From positions 56,592,270 through 56,656,269 of the forward strand of contig CAIIXF020000001.1 of assembly GCA_903813345.2 (NCBI GenBank): a stretch of DNA of 64,000 nt, written 5' to 3'. The DNA comes from Owenia fusiformis. Its lineage: Eukaryota > Annelida > Polychaeta > Sabellida > Oweniidae. The position numbers and the translations under genes are program-made. How positions within the stretch are numbered: position 1 is the stretch's first letter; each line of letters starts with the position of its first letter. The notes beneath the pieces were generated by a model. It worked only from the letters and a program-made list of their open reading frames with translations. It did not search any database and was not told the origin of the DNA. Below are positions 20,509-32,045 of the stretch, piece by piece.

Positions 20509-21342
20509 ACAGTAACACATAATCTTGTTAAACTACAACCTGTTGTACTTCATGAGTTTTAATTGAGATTACTCAGGTGGACATGTCAATGGACTTTTTA
20601 AGGAATGAAGATTTTACTTCAGTTTATACAATACCAGTTGATTGGTAGACTATTGACTAGACATTGCATGTTCAACTTTTAAGTGATGTGAATTGAGGAT
20701 GCAAACCAGTTTATAGTAATAAAATGAACTCAAGCAAAAGTATCATCTGCTGATTTACTTATATTTCATAGATCATTTTACATTTGATCATAATGTTCTG
20801 TATTGCTGTCCGTTGGCATAAGTGTGCTCATATTCTGTGTGCAGGGATTTGACATAAAAAGCTATTTTGTTGGCTGCATTCATCAAGACGCCACCCTGGT
20901 CTATTCAGACCCCAGACGTTGCAATGGTTGATGGTAACACATTTACCCTGAAATGCCCCCGGATTCTTAAAGATGGGTTTCAGAAATGATCTTACATGCG
21001 CTTTATATTTTCTGATTAACTTCCTGAATCTTTTCCTGAAATATCTTTTTCTGAATGATCTGAACCACCTTCCTCTGAGTCTCCCGCCTGTTGTCCACGT
21101 GAAATTATCAAGTCCATCATCATAATGAAGTCCTATCCACGCATCATCACCTAGCCTGTAATATAGGCAATGGTTCATTAGGGTAGCATGAAGTTCAATC
21201 TCCCCTTCATAACAGTATGATCATCACGGTGGAAAGTTCTTCTATTAAATGAGTGATTTATATTGATTGAAAATAATATATATTTTCTGTATCAAAATGT
21301 TAAAAGATGGGTTCACGAGACTAAAATATGTCTCTACTGTTT
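20262..21342. repeat. Tandem duplication copy 1 (MRTO4 exon 8 and lectin 3' exon)
   Basis: Nearly identical to 21899-23044. Both begin AAGAATATAGATGCTAACC and end GACTAAAATATGTCTCTACTGTT. They carry MRTO4 exon 8 on the plus strand and the lectin 3' exon on the minus strand. Differences are scattered single bases plus small indels. Copy 2 has an extra AATTCTATTTATTTTTGTTAAA-type stretch and a completed hairpin near its end. The copies are separated by a 556-bp MITE fragment. The low divergence indicates a recent event. Confidence 0.9.
20828..21155 (-). CDS. Distal copy of the lectin 3' exon (second half of C-type lectin domain)
   Basis: Encodes the C-terminal half of a C-type lectin-like domain (DDAWIGLHYDD, then the basic insert, then GKCVTINHC, WRLDECSQQ, FLCQ) and its stop. 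The acceptor ATTACAG directly before 21155 is intact, and the phase fits the upstream lectin exon at 23065-23239 just as the proximal copy does. It could therefore act as an alternative last exon. Compared with the proximal copy I see two residue changes (H for R and R for K), both conservative enough to keep it functional. Whether it is used is unknown. Confidence 0.7.
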
Positions 21343-21898
21343 AAAGTCCCCGTCTAAAGTTTGAAAATATTTTTTTATCATTCATTTACTATTTGTCATG
21401 ACTTAAAAAGTTATATTAGAGATTTTTGAAAAAAAAAAAATTTGAAAAAAAAGTTATGACTTTCTCAAATATTCAAATTTCCCGCCATTTTCCAAACAAA
21501 GTTGAAATTTTTTAACCATCGAATATTTCTTAATGCATTTCAAAAAAGATTATCTTTTTAACACCAATGTAAAGATTGAACAAAGGAAACACTATTTCAA
21601 TAATAAAATGCCATATTTAATGGGCCACTTCAATGTTTTAGCATATCAAAAATATTTTGCAACATTAGTGATGTCACTAACGTAGCAAAAACTTTTTGAA
21701 AAAAGTTGAAAATTTTTTTTCGATGTCAATCTTTTCTAAATATGCTAGACTTCAATAATAAACCAATGTTGATTATCTAACCAGGTTAAAAGGAAGAATA
21801 TATTATGTTTTAGATATCATTGTACCATTGGTTTCAATGAGAACTAAAATTTTGATAAGTTCATTTCTCGCTTATTTACGAACCGATTTTCTTAATTT
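21339..21898. mobile_element. Truncated copy of the CTTAAAGKCCCC MITE family
   Basis: Starts TTTAAAGTCCCCGTCTAAAGTTTGAAAATAT and matches in reverse complement the right two thirds of the complete element at 44398-45232, including the stretch around CCTGGTTAGA (44781-44790). It stops abruptly at the border of duplication copy 2. It lies exactly between the two duplicated segments. Confidence 0.75.
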
Positions 21899-22058
21899 CA
21901 AAGAATATAGATGCTAACCAGTAGTTAGTTCCCCTGATTGAACAGAAGTCCTATCAGAATGGAGTGTTTACACAGAGACCTTCTGAACTTAAGTTTTTAT
22001 ATAAGATTAAAACAGCCATTCTACAATTTATTTATATTCTGCATTGTGTTGTGTTTAG

Positions 22059-22153
22059 CTGATGATGATGGGGAGCCCATTGACACAATAGAAGACGCTG
22101 ATGAGAGTCCAGATGAAGATGACATGCAAGAAGAGGAAGATTCTGAGGACTGA
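22059..22153 (+). pseudogene. Second copy of MRTO4 terminal exon
   Basis: Encodes the same acidic tail ([20 protein letters not shown], then MQEEEDSED and stop) as 20414-20508, with only synonymous differences. It keeps its own TTTAG acceptor and an AATAAA at 22363-22368. It can only be used if splicing from MRTO4 exon 7 skips the first copy. I list it as a duplicate exon that is either alternative or redundant. Confidence 0.7.
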
Positions 22154-22473
22154 ACAGTAACACATAATCTTGTGAAACTACAACCAGTTGTACTTCATGA
22201 GTTTTAATTAAGATTATTCAGGTGGACATGTCAATGGACTTTTTAAGGAATGAAGATTTTACTTCAGTTTATACAATACCAGTTGATTGGTAGGGAATTG
22301 ACTAGACATCGAATGTTCAATTTTTAAGTGATGTGAATTGAGGATGCAAACCAGTTTATAGTAATAAATATGAACTCAAACAAAAGTATCATCTGCTGAT
22401 TTACTTATATTTCATAGATCATCTTACATTTGATCATAATGTTCTGTATTGCTGTTCGTTGGCATAAGTGTGC

Positions 22474-22801
22474 TCATATTCTGTGTGCAGGGATTTGACA
22501 TAAAAAGCTATTTTGTTGGCTGCATTCATCAAGACGCCACCCTGGTCTATTCAGACCCCAGACGTTGCAATGGTTGATGGTAACACATTTACCCTGAAAT
22601 GCCCCCGGATTCTTAAAGATGGGTTTCAGAAATGATCTTACATGCGCTTTATATTTTCTGATTAACTTTCTGAATCTTTTCCTGAAATATCTTTTTTTGA
22701 ATGATCTGAACCACCTTCCTCTGAGTCTCCCGCCTGTTGTCCATGTGAAATTATCAAGTCCATCATCATAACGAAGTCCTATCCACGCATCATCACCTAG
22801 C
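22474..22801 (-). CDS. Proximal lectin 3' exon with cationic insert
   Basis: Joins to exon 23065-23239 across a phase-2 border (AT then G, giving Met, then LGDDAWIGL). After FTWTTGG the expected 20-25 residue loop with EPN is replaced by a highly basic stretch (about WFRSFKKRYFRKRF, then RKLIRKYK, then SFLKPIFK) without any acidic residue. The domain then resumes with GKCVTINHC. The two duplicate copies keep this insert almost unchanged. In known families such Arg/Lys/Phe-rich segments recall cationic host-defence peptides; that link is inference. Confidence 0.8.
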
Positions 22802-25800
22802 CTGTAATATAGGCAATGGTTCATTAGGGTAGCATGAAGTTCTATCTCCCCTTCATAACAGTATGATCACCCCATCACGGTGGAAAGTTCTTTTTTAATT
22901 CTATTTATTTTTGTTAAATGTACTTTTAAATGAGTGATTTATATTGGTTGAAAATAATATATATTTTCTGTATCAAAATGTTAAAAGAGACATTTTAGTC
23001 TCGTGAACATGGGTTCACGAGACTAAAATATGTCTCTACTGTTAAAGTATTCCAATTCGCTTACATCATATTTTTTAAGAATCGCGCTTTCCTCAAACCA
23101 GCTGCTCTTGCAAGATGTCCTCCCTCGTTGACACAATAAGCCTCTGCCTCATCAAAGCTCAACTCTTGTTGGAATGCCTGTACACAGTTCACCTTTCCAG
23201 GGGCCAAAGTCCAGTTTTGGGGGCATGGTTCTGGCCCAGCTGTATCTTCAAATAAGTTGATATGTTTAGAAATAGTATACATGCAGTTCTGATATATTAT
23301 TCTAGTACTCACAGTTGGCAGAGTGATTTGAACTAGGTCTAGGACTAATGCTGGTGATAGGCATTTTTATTTTAAGTCTCTAAAGCCAGAATCAGATGGG
23401 AAAACAAACCATATGAATAGAAAGATGATGTAATAAACTTCTGTCAACAGCTTGTGTAAATATGTCCAAAGGCTTAGGTATTTGATTCAATGAAACAAAC
23501 CAACCAACCGTGCACGCAAAAATAATACAGAAAAGAAAACAGACGAGACAATGTACCTATTTCTTGGCATGTATCTCCAGTGAAGCCTTTAGGGCAATCA
23601 CAATCGAACGTGTACAAATCATTGGTGCAACTCCCACCATTCAAACACGGCTGGTCAAAGCAGAGATCTAAAACAATAGCAAAGCAAAACTCATTGTCAT
23701 CCTATACTTAGAATTCATATTGAGTAAGCACTATATGCAGGCGTATCGTCGATGAAGAAGAATGTGTACAATAGTAGTGTACGTTAGGACTAGTTAAAAA
23801 GAGAAAACGCTATCGAATCCACACATGAGCTATTAAGTCTACATGATCGGATTATTTTTGATATCATGGTGAATACTAAAATTGACTTGTGTGAAGTGGC
23901 CTAACTACAGCTATGTAAAGTAAGCTCCTCACGGCGTACACTTTAGATTTTCTAGAATATAAATAAGATTTTTTTGTGCAAAATTCAAAAATACAGCATT
24001 TACCTTGATCTCCACAAGTAGCACCAATGAAAGATGCTGCACAGCTACACGTGAAGTTAGTTGCTCCATTTTGGCAAGATCCACCATTTTCACACGGTGA
24101 ATCAAAACAAAAATCTAAAAGATGGCAGTAAGTTTAACAAGGGTGAGGGATTTTTATGTCCTTTTATTTATAATTTCATGGAATTTCTGGAACGCGCGTT
24201 CAGCGTTGACAACAGAGATGTTAGGGTACACGTCTTTTAAAAACTTGAACGAGAACGTGCAGAATTATGGTCCGCTGTGGATAGGATCTCTACTTCATAC
24301 TGTCTACTTGGCCGATTGAGCATAAACGTATACGGAAAATAATTGTACAATTAGGTCCCTATAGAAAAGTGAATTGTACAGGTACGTACAGGTCCTCTTA
24401 AGAACGTGTAACCTAACCTCCTTGTTCCAGTGGGTGTATTGTAAGAGTTTATCAATACCTTGTATTTCACAGAACTGGCCAGAGAATCCCTGCACACAAT
24501 CGCATGTGAACTCAGTTGGTTCGTTAACGCAAGATCCTCCATTGTCGCATGTATTTGCACTGTTGGCGCAGTAATCTGATCAAATGAATGGATAGAGTGA
24601 TTGGTAATGTTGCAATTTAAGATGACGATGCAGCCCTTAGGAATAGATTGGGTATGAAGAGAAAAAAGTTGTAATGATGACATATGACATAAAGGGGGTG
24701 TTTGTATATAAGGGTCTTAACCGTTGTTTACTGGCCTATATGTATAACAGGCTTTAGAAAATGCAATGAATGCTGTACCTGTTTCGTCACACATATCGCC
24801 TATATATCCGGGGAGGCATTCACATCTGGCTGATTGGCCTATCTCATCTTGGCAGACACCATTAGATCCACACATTGTATTCTGGTAACATTCATCTGAA
24901 TTGCAACAAAAGGCAGTTAAAGAGCAGGCGTATTCACTCTTTCTAAGAGTTCTATGTCATCTACACTCTGTGATCAAGGGATCAAGCCTAGAGTCCAATC
25001 AAAAAAGTCGTAATTTGTCAAATTGAGTAGAATATTTCTTGTGTCTACAAGTAGATTGTTCGTTTATGTTCATCCTCATCAGCCAGAGTGTGTACCAAAG
25101 CGATAAGGATTCGGGGTATTATTAGACATGCCTATCGAGTCTTCTTCAAAGGGACTCCGCTAAAAGGCACAGAGCACTGTAGTAATATGGCTCCCAAAGG
25201 GAGTATCATCTCCCCTTGGAGACGATGGAATGCCAAGTGACATTGTAACAATATTAATAAGTGCCGCATAATTGCAAAAAGCCATAAGTATTGCCTCGAA
25301 ATAATTAATAAAGATAATCTCTAAAAGAACATTCGTGTTCAATAATATTCACAAACCTTTTTCATAACAGTCGGCTCCAGGGAAATATGTTGTAGTTATA
25401 AGTCCAGAAGGGTCATCGGTGCCAACGGAATAGAGATAGCACGAATTATTGGATGTTATGAAGTTGAACGACACACACACTGGGTCTGGTTTGTTCAAAC
25501 ATGTAAGCTCACAACCAACCCTATTGGCGTTACCTTCCTGCGCCAAAATAATATCTGAGGGTGGTGCAACAATGACGCACTCGTTCTGAATCAGCAGCCC
25601 ACCTGAATAAAGAATATGCAGAACCCTTCAGATATTTTGCTGCCAGTACACTGAGGAATAACTATATGTTCCAAGTTGGGAAATGCATACGGTTTTTGTT
25701 ATGGATGAGCTTTTGTTATCGCCCACACTTTTCTGTGAATCTGCGCCCCTGCAGTTTAATTTGAGTTCAGTGAGGAATAAAGGTTATTTCAGTGCTTGAC

Positions 25801-26120
25801 TTTTCTCAAATAGTTTTCTAAGATTTAAATAGGAAATAATGAATTAAAAACGCACGCACAAGACCCCCGTAAAGTCAAACGAGCTTTTTTGTAAGATCAC
25901 GTTGAACAGCAGAAAACCATTTATCCAACAAGGGTAATATTTTTCAAGACGTGTTATAGATGGATCATTATGAACTATGCAATTCCTACTTACTCTGCAA
26001 TGCTTGAACATGTACCGACACACAGATGAGAATCAAAGCTGAAATGATAACGACACTAAATAAAAGGGGTAACTCATTATTAAAACGACCAGTGTAATCC
26101 GATGATTCTGATCTGATCAT
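22474..26120 (-). CDS. Signal-anchor/PAN/4xEGF/C-type lectin protein, 8 exons, 443 aa
   Basis: I reconstructed this minus-strand gene from splice borders. Exons are 25994-26120, 25357-25602, 24779-24895, 24459-24575, 24004-24114, 23557-23667, 23065-23239 and 22474-22801. Phases agree (phase 1 between modules) and sum to 444 codons with the stop. Exon 1 gives MIRSESSDYTGRFNNELP then a hydrophobic stretch (18-38), a signal anchor or signal peptide. Exon 2 is a six-cysteine PAN/apple-like domain (CELTCLNKPDPVCVSFNF, then CYLYS). Exons 3-6 are EGF domains (for example CDNGGSC, CENGGSC, CLNGGSC, each followed by a CxC and a final Cys). Exons 7-8 form a C-type lectin-like domain (CPQNW, AEAYC, DDAWIGL, KCVTI, WRLDEC, FLC). 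The EPN and WND calcium/sugar motifs are absent. An insert of about 39 residues with roughly 18 Lys/Arg replaces the long-loop region. It is likely cell-surface or secreted; its ligand is unknown. Confidence 0.82.
23557..23667 (-). CDS. Lectin gene exon 6 (EGF-like domain 4)
   Basis: 111 bp between a TTTTAG acceptor and a GTACAT donor. Translation DLCFDQPCLNGGSC, then TFDCDCPKGFTGDTC shows the six-cysteine EGF spacing. Phase 1 at both ends matches the other EGF exons (24004-24114, 24459-24575, 24779-24895), consistent with exon shuffling. Confidence 0.85.
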
Positions 26121-28116
26121 AAATAACATAATGATATAACTTGCAGATCAAAACACTTAAGGATTTAAGTCATGGAATCAGTGCATTGTGGACTGAATCA
26201 TTCCTCTGAAGGTGTTGTTTTCAAATCCTTGCATGACCACGCAGCAGGAATGCAAAGTTTAGGAAACAACGCGAATGAAGCAGCCACAATTGCAATGCAT
26301 CAAGTCTGTCAAGTATTGGGCTTGAATGCAAAATATTTTCTACAAACGCATCCGACCTAAAAATGTAAAAGATACGAAATCACTAAAAGAACATATTTTT
26401 AATGAAACCTTTTGCAAGGGTTAAGTTGGCAAAGCAACACTTTCAATCTGTAGAGTCAACAGTTGTCACATTAACAACCATTCAACGAAAGACCTTGGGT
26501 GCTGTGATTGGATATATAATGCAATTGTAGTTATATGATATACTGTGTCCGGATTGGCTGGAATCGGACACACCTTGCCTAGCTATGTGTGAATTTGATA
26601 TTAGATCAGACCATTAACTATTTGATCTCCCATAATGTAGATATTGCCTTTATCCAATTTGTCCAGATAGTATGTTAAAATAAATTAAAATTTGAGACAG
26701 AATACTAACAATTAAAAATAAAATCTGATGATGAACACCCAACTGAGAACAATCTTCGCATACGGCACTAAAACTTAGCTAAAACAAAATCACATATCAC
26801 TTACCCTTACAAAGGTGAGATAAACCCATTGTCGGTTGGTTGAGGGTTCGCATTCTGGTAGAGCATTGGGATCACATGTAATCTTATATATACGGCAAAT
26901 GTTAATAAACATTTCCTTTATCATTTAATAATTGTTGGTGTGTTATTTCACCTTAATGCATTGTAATTAATGTACAATTTACAAAGCTGCATTTGATAAA
27001 TAAAACAATTAGAAAATTGAATACCATCAAAAGAAAAATGAAGTTCTATATCCGATTATTTATATTTCAAAGAGCAGGAGGGTATACTCTTACACTTCAT
27101 TACTAGGGACAGGTCAACGGGTATGACAACTCTTGAGTCTGGATATGAATTTGGAATCTCGCTAGTTTAACTTACAAAGTTTTGTTAATTTGGAGTCGAC
27201 GTTTCGAGTAAATAGAAGTATCTCCTAAAATATCCTCGATATTTCAGATTGAGTGCAGAAATCATGTAGAAAAATTCGTGTCTCTCGCTGTAAATTCTTA
27301 ATAGAAAAATGTTGGTACAAATATAAAAAATGAGCACATACACATTTGCTCTGGAACTTTTGGTATTTTCAGAAAGTGATGAACAGAGCTCAATACAAAT
27401 ATAAAATTGAGAGAGAGAGAGAGAATGATGGGAAGAGTTGCTCCCTATCTCATTACGTCATACAACTATGATCATATTATCGATGATTATACGAGCTTTA
27501 AATGGTCTCTAACTTCCTAATTAATAAAGTCGATTTCCTATTAGATTCTACTTAAAGCAGGAAATAATAACAGTCACCAAACAGAACTAATGAAGTTTGA
27601 TGATCAGTGCATATTTTATTTCAAAAAATAAAAACACTATAAATATTAATAATTATTTCAAACTACTGCATCGCACACTCTCTTATTATCACAGCTTTGA
27701 TGAGCTAGAAACAGGTACAGTTGTTGGTAAAGCCAAAATTACAATTCATGACGATGGATTCTTTCTATCGAGTCCTTTGTTTTTGGCACCAATGTTTCAA
27801 TCTTGTTTGTTGGACAGTCACGTCTACTCTTTATAAAGCTGTTTGTGCTTATTAGAGTATTCATTTATAGATCACGTTTTCAATTAACAAAACCTGAATC
27901 CTATAATTTTGATAACAAAACATCAATCAACACACTACAGATGTGAAGTTATTGTCAATATTGTTCCAAGTTCAAATAATACTGATTTGGTAGAGATGTA
28001 GTCACTCTGACGTTTGCATTCTTACTGAGCATTTAAATTAATCGTTCACACTTTTCACACACTCACACATTTTTGTTCTGTTTTCTCATTTTTATTATTT
28101 GTTTCTTTTTGTCTAT
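26121..28116. other. Intergenic or upstream lectin region, no gene seen
   Basis: A+T-rich sequence upstream of the lectin start. A short (GA)8 tract lies near 27409-27424. Short frames at 26172-26360 and 27597-27836 have no recognisable content and no splice support. A tRNA-like scrap near 26840-26875 is not a tRNA. Confidence 0.35.
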
Positions 28117-28433
28117 TTAATATTTTTGTAGCATTTTATGTCCTTTTTTCAACAATTTTTGTTTTATTTTCTGGGTTTTCAGTTCTAGTGTACATACAGA
28201 TGTTTTGGCATTGAGAGGCATGGCCGTATTCTTACGTGTACGGGCTGATTCTCTTCCATTCGCACTGAAATAGAAATCACCAGTGATTACGTTTTTGTAG
28301 TAGTTTGCATAGTACGTGCGTATTTTCATGTCCATAGAAATCTTAACATCAGAGTCAACAACAAGCCTAATAGAAGTTACCATATAGTCGGAATGGTATA
28401 TCAATTTTAGTCTCACTTTTATCACTGAACATG
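28117..28433 (-). CDS. Unrecognised minus-strand open frame, possible exon
   Basis: The frame is open for about 100 codons after an acceptor-like ATGTTCAG. The translation contains LVVDSDVKISMDMKIRT, then GDFYFSANGRES and a lysine-rich end (KIKQKLLKKGHK). It resembles the frame at 31629-32045 in the order of a few residues (DSDV.(I/V)S..M...R, then NY/N, then G.Y..S), which may mean distant paralogy. Two spliceable-looking segments upstream (28564-28750 and 30286-30347) do not join it in an open phase. Function unknown. Confidence 0.25.
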
Positions 28434-31400
28434 AGAATCGATTTGGGTATTCTCAAATGCACCAAAGTGTTTTCGAATTTCTATTCTCTTTTTAGTTATT
28501 CTTAAGTTAATAATGAAGTGATTTCCGCAATTGATCACAATTTCTCCTTTTAAAAATCGTTACCTGACTATATTGACTAGAATGTGGGCTTTCCGAAGAC
28601 TTGTACATGTATCTTTCATGGAAGAGAGACAACATGGAGACTGGATCCACTTCTGCCCTAAATAGATAAGTAACAGGACGACTGCATGGGGTTCGGCTGA
28701 CAATGCCGCCACCAACGTTGTCTCAACGAAGTCCAATGGAGCGACACAGCCTGGAAAATATAAAATCGTTTATTGGAGACGATTTGGATTTTTTAGACTT
28801 TACTAAGGACGAGGTTTCGATTTGAAAATAACTAAGTTCTATATTAAGAAATATTTAAAGAAATATGAGATTTGAGCCATCGATGCCAATAATCCTTTCA
28901 TATTTCCCTCGCACTACATTATAACATTACACGGCGTCCTAATATAGTATTTATTAATGTGCAATTCAAATAATGTAAATGGATTTTCAGTTTTAAGTTG
29001 ATCTCTTATTGAATGAGTGAAAGCTGATTTAGAGAATTGGTAAACCCTTTGGCGCAATTCAATTATTCACGACAATTGAAGCCAAAGCAAATTTGAATTC
29101 ATCGCGTTAAGAGATACGTTACCAATAAAATCTCACATGGGCTAACTTTGTTTAAGAATTTTGGAAACGACTTTGCAGTAAAAACGAACGAATTTGATGA
29201 CAATATAAGTCAAGTTTCTACTCCGTATCGTTAGTAACAACACAATGATTTACAAACAATTTGCTGACCAGATCGTACCCGTGAGATTTAGATCTATACT
29301 TAACAATCCTACTATATTACATCGACACGACACCGACACATTGCAAACAGATTTAATCAACATTTTCTCTCCAACCCATGAAATGCAAATGGATAGTTCA
29401 GTGCATCATGCAAATTTTTAAAGTGCTAGTATGCGATTTGTATTAAAAGCATCCAGAATATGAAATACTATAGTATATTATATAATATCCTGGAGTTCGG
29501 GCAAATACTTCAATTATCTTAGCCAGTGTAGAATTGAAATATAAATGAACTATACACTAAAAGGGTTCACGCTACATATCTCGTTGATACTAAAATTATT
29601 AGATTGACCAACATTCGTATTCATTTTTTTCCCCAAATCAAAATGTATCCCCCGTAGGCTATTCATAAACGTCATTCTATCCATGTTATATGGGGATAAA
29701 TATGTTGAAAAAGCAGTTAAGTTGTGTGTAGGGAATGTGCGCTTTGCATCATTAGGCATTAATAGCACTTCCATTCCCAAACATGATCTAAAGACCATCA
29801 TGGAATGGAGAATCAATACATTAGCATGATCAATGTCTCTTGCTGATATTAGCTTATTTGAATAGTATAATTACGTTTCTAAACCCCCAACTGACAAATG
29901 ATCCTATCTTAGTAAGACGTTCCCCATAGCAGCAACAGGTTATTTAAAACAAAAGTCGTATGGACTCATATTGACGTTCCTTTCTCGAAAGCATATTTTT
30001 AGTTGAAAAACAAAACGATGAAATGAGTAACGGAATCATCAGATAAGTACACAGTTCAACAGAATGCCAATGAATCTCACTGATGTTAACAACTTGATTC
30101 GCAAGGTGCCAGTTGCTCCAACTTGTGTCAAAACACCTTGGAAGTCGAAAATGGATGATTCGATATAGATAAAATTACAAGCTACATTTGAAAAGATGTC
30201 CGGGTTTTGTGCACTTTGTTACAAATTGTAGTATGACTCGCTGAACCTATTTTTTTATAAGAGAGTAAAACTTACCTTCCTGCATAGCCACTGAGGCTGT
30301 ACACGGAGGCGATGTCGCTCCTTCGAGGCAGTGGGCCCAGAATGAACCTGCACACCAGAACAATGCTACATATAGTCTTTAGCTTCCCTCGATTTCTTAA
30401 TCCCAGTTTCCTTTCAATGGATTAACGGTTGAAAGGGGGATAATCCATACCCCATTTGGGCATATTACACTTCGATAGGAACTTAACAAAGGATTGGGCA
30501 TAAGTCCAAAGAAATCAAATCAAAAATATTTATGCTTGGTCATAAGACCTCTCCCGCAATGGTGAAGAATAACTAAACAGCCTTTCAAAATGTTTTGGTA
30601 TTATCAAAGATTACCCCGATTAAACTTTTGGCATCCAAGAATTAGCAATGATCCATTTTCGTCTTGTATACAAAACGTAATTACTATAAGTACGCTATTG
30701 GTGCACACTCCCGTTTCACAGGAAACAATGAAATGTGACGTTATGAAAACTATTTTCGCAATTTGACGAACATTCGACGACGTCATTATTCCTTCGAAAT
30801 TCACTGAAGCATGAACATAAAATTATGAAAATGACACATTACATTTTTATTACCTACATTCTATCTAAGGAATGAATCGATGGAAAGGTATTTCAAAACA
30901 AACCAAGCAACTTCAATCAAAACATCGATTTAAAATTGAATAAACATGGAAACCAAGACAAATATTCTGAACTATAAAATTGAAAACTTCGTACTAATCT
31001 TCCATATTTGATGAATTTATATGCAAATCCTACAAGAAATAATCATTAATAATATCAATAGATAACCATTACATCAAAATGACATGTGCATCTTAATTTC
31101 AAATGAGAATTCATGATGATTGAAAGTTATGATTTGTAGAGAATTTGTTCTGTTAACTTTTGATGTGGGACTCATCAATCGCGCGCTTTTTACGTTTTCT
31201 CGCGTATTATAACCTATAGCGCGGAAATGTCTATATTCTTTAAGACTCAAAGAATACGGTATATGTTCATGAAGATGTATGGTTTACCCTATCATTTGGT
31301 ACCACTGTAATGTATGGAACATGCGCAGGCAAATAAAAAAGCTATCAAATTATTTCAATAAAATCTGTCCTCGCTAATTCCGATGAAAGGGGACACAAAG

Positions 31401-31628
31401 TCCCCATTTTGTGTGTAAAATGACGTCAAAACGGTCTATGCACATTTAGTTCAGACTCTGGTATCATTCATTTTAAAAGGTGAAAAACTAAAACAGAGTC
31501 TCTAATTTTTTAATACATTATAATCATCTGATGCGCAGCTGAGAAAAATATTTTTAGGACTCAAAATATTAAAATACTCACACTCGCATAGATTGAAAAT
31601 GCCCAATTGATTTTAACGGGGATTTTTA
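28434..31628. other. Region with possible minus-strand exons, otherwise no gene
   Basis: Two segments bounded by AG/GT on the minus strand, 30286-30347 and 28564-28750, can be joined into one open phase (ending SVAMQEG, then CVAPLDFVETT). I recognise no family, and the join to the next frame at 28433 meets a stop. The rest is A+T-rich without repeats that I could delimit. Confidence 0.25.
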
Positions 31629-32045
31629 TCACGGAGGCTTCACTTGGACATTTTTCAATATTTTATAGAATTTAAGAGGTATATATGTCCAACAGGTCAT
31701 CAAATATACTTTTTTTGTAGCACAAACATCTTCTTTATTGTTGACCATAAGAATTTGAGATGATTCATTGCAATTTAAAAGACTTAGATTGCTTAAAACA
31801 TATCTACCGTGGTAAAAAATAACGTAATTTTGACGAGGCTTCACTCCTAATATTCGTACAAAATCCATCGTGGCTGATACGTTTACATCTGAATCACTGA
31901 TAAGTATAGTTTCAGTATGTTCGTGAAACTTTTCCGGATCTAACAATATAACAACTGTATGACAAACTGCTATATAACTCACAAAATCTACATTTAAGTA
32001 CCATACGCAGGCTGAGTAAGTCAGAGTTGAACACGAGTCACTCAC
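31629..32045 (-). CDS. Unrecognised minus-strand open frame, 138 codons
   Basis: Translation includes CVWYLNVDFVSYIAVCHTVV, then ETILISDSDVNVSATMDFVR, GRYVLSNLSLLNC and DVCATKKVYL. It has seven or so cysteines and one hydrophobic stretch. It has weak residue-order similarity to 28117-28433. There is no clear start context or splice border. It may be a gene fragment, and the length is only modestly above chance for this base composition. Confidence 0.25.
   Translation of the reverse strand: MSDSCSTLTYSACVWYLNVDFVSYIAVCHTVVILLDPEKFHEHTETILISDSDVNVSATMDFVRILGVKPRQNYVIFYHGRYVLSNLSLLNCNESSQILMVNNKEDVCATKKVYLMTCWTYIPLKFYKILKNVQVKPP

Larger units (their letters stand above)
21899..23044. repeat. 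Tandem duplication copy 2 (MRTO4 exon 8 and lectin 3' exon)
   Basis: Second copy of the 1.1-kb segment. It ends with a palindrome: GAGACATTTTAGTCTCGTGAAC (22988-23009) is followed after three bases by its near-perfect inverse (23013-23036). Copy 1 has only one arm. Being adjacent to lectin exon 23065-23239, this copy holds the proximal lectin 3' exon. Confidence 0.9.

Noticed and set aside
20400-22200. A separate small acidic-protein gene at 21938-22153
   Set aside because: It is the duplicated MRTO4 exon 8 plus read-through intron sequence.
22560-22700. The basic lectin insert as a retained intron
   Set aside because: The best GT..AG pair around it spans 121 nt, not a multiple of three, so removal would break the frame. 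Both duplicate copies also keep the insert open.
26830-26880. tRNA-like words GGTTCGCATTC and TGGTAGAGCATTGG
   Set aside because: The A-box-like and B-box-like words are in the wrong order and do not fold into a cloverleaf.
28564-30347. A two-exon minus-strand gene joining 30286-30347 and 28564-28750
   Set aside because: One phase is open across the join, but the next splice to 28433 meets a stop in that phase and the product matches nothing that I know.
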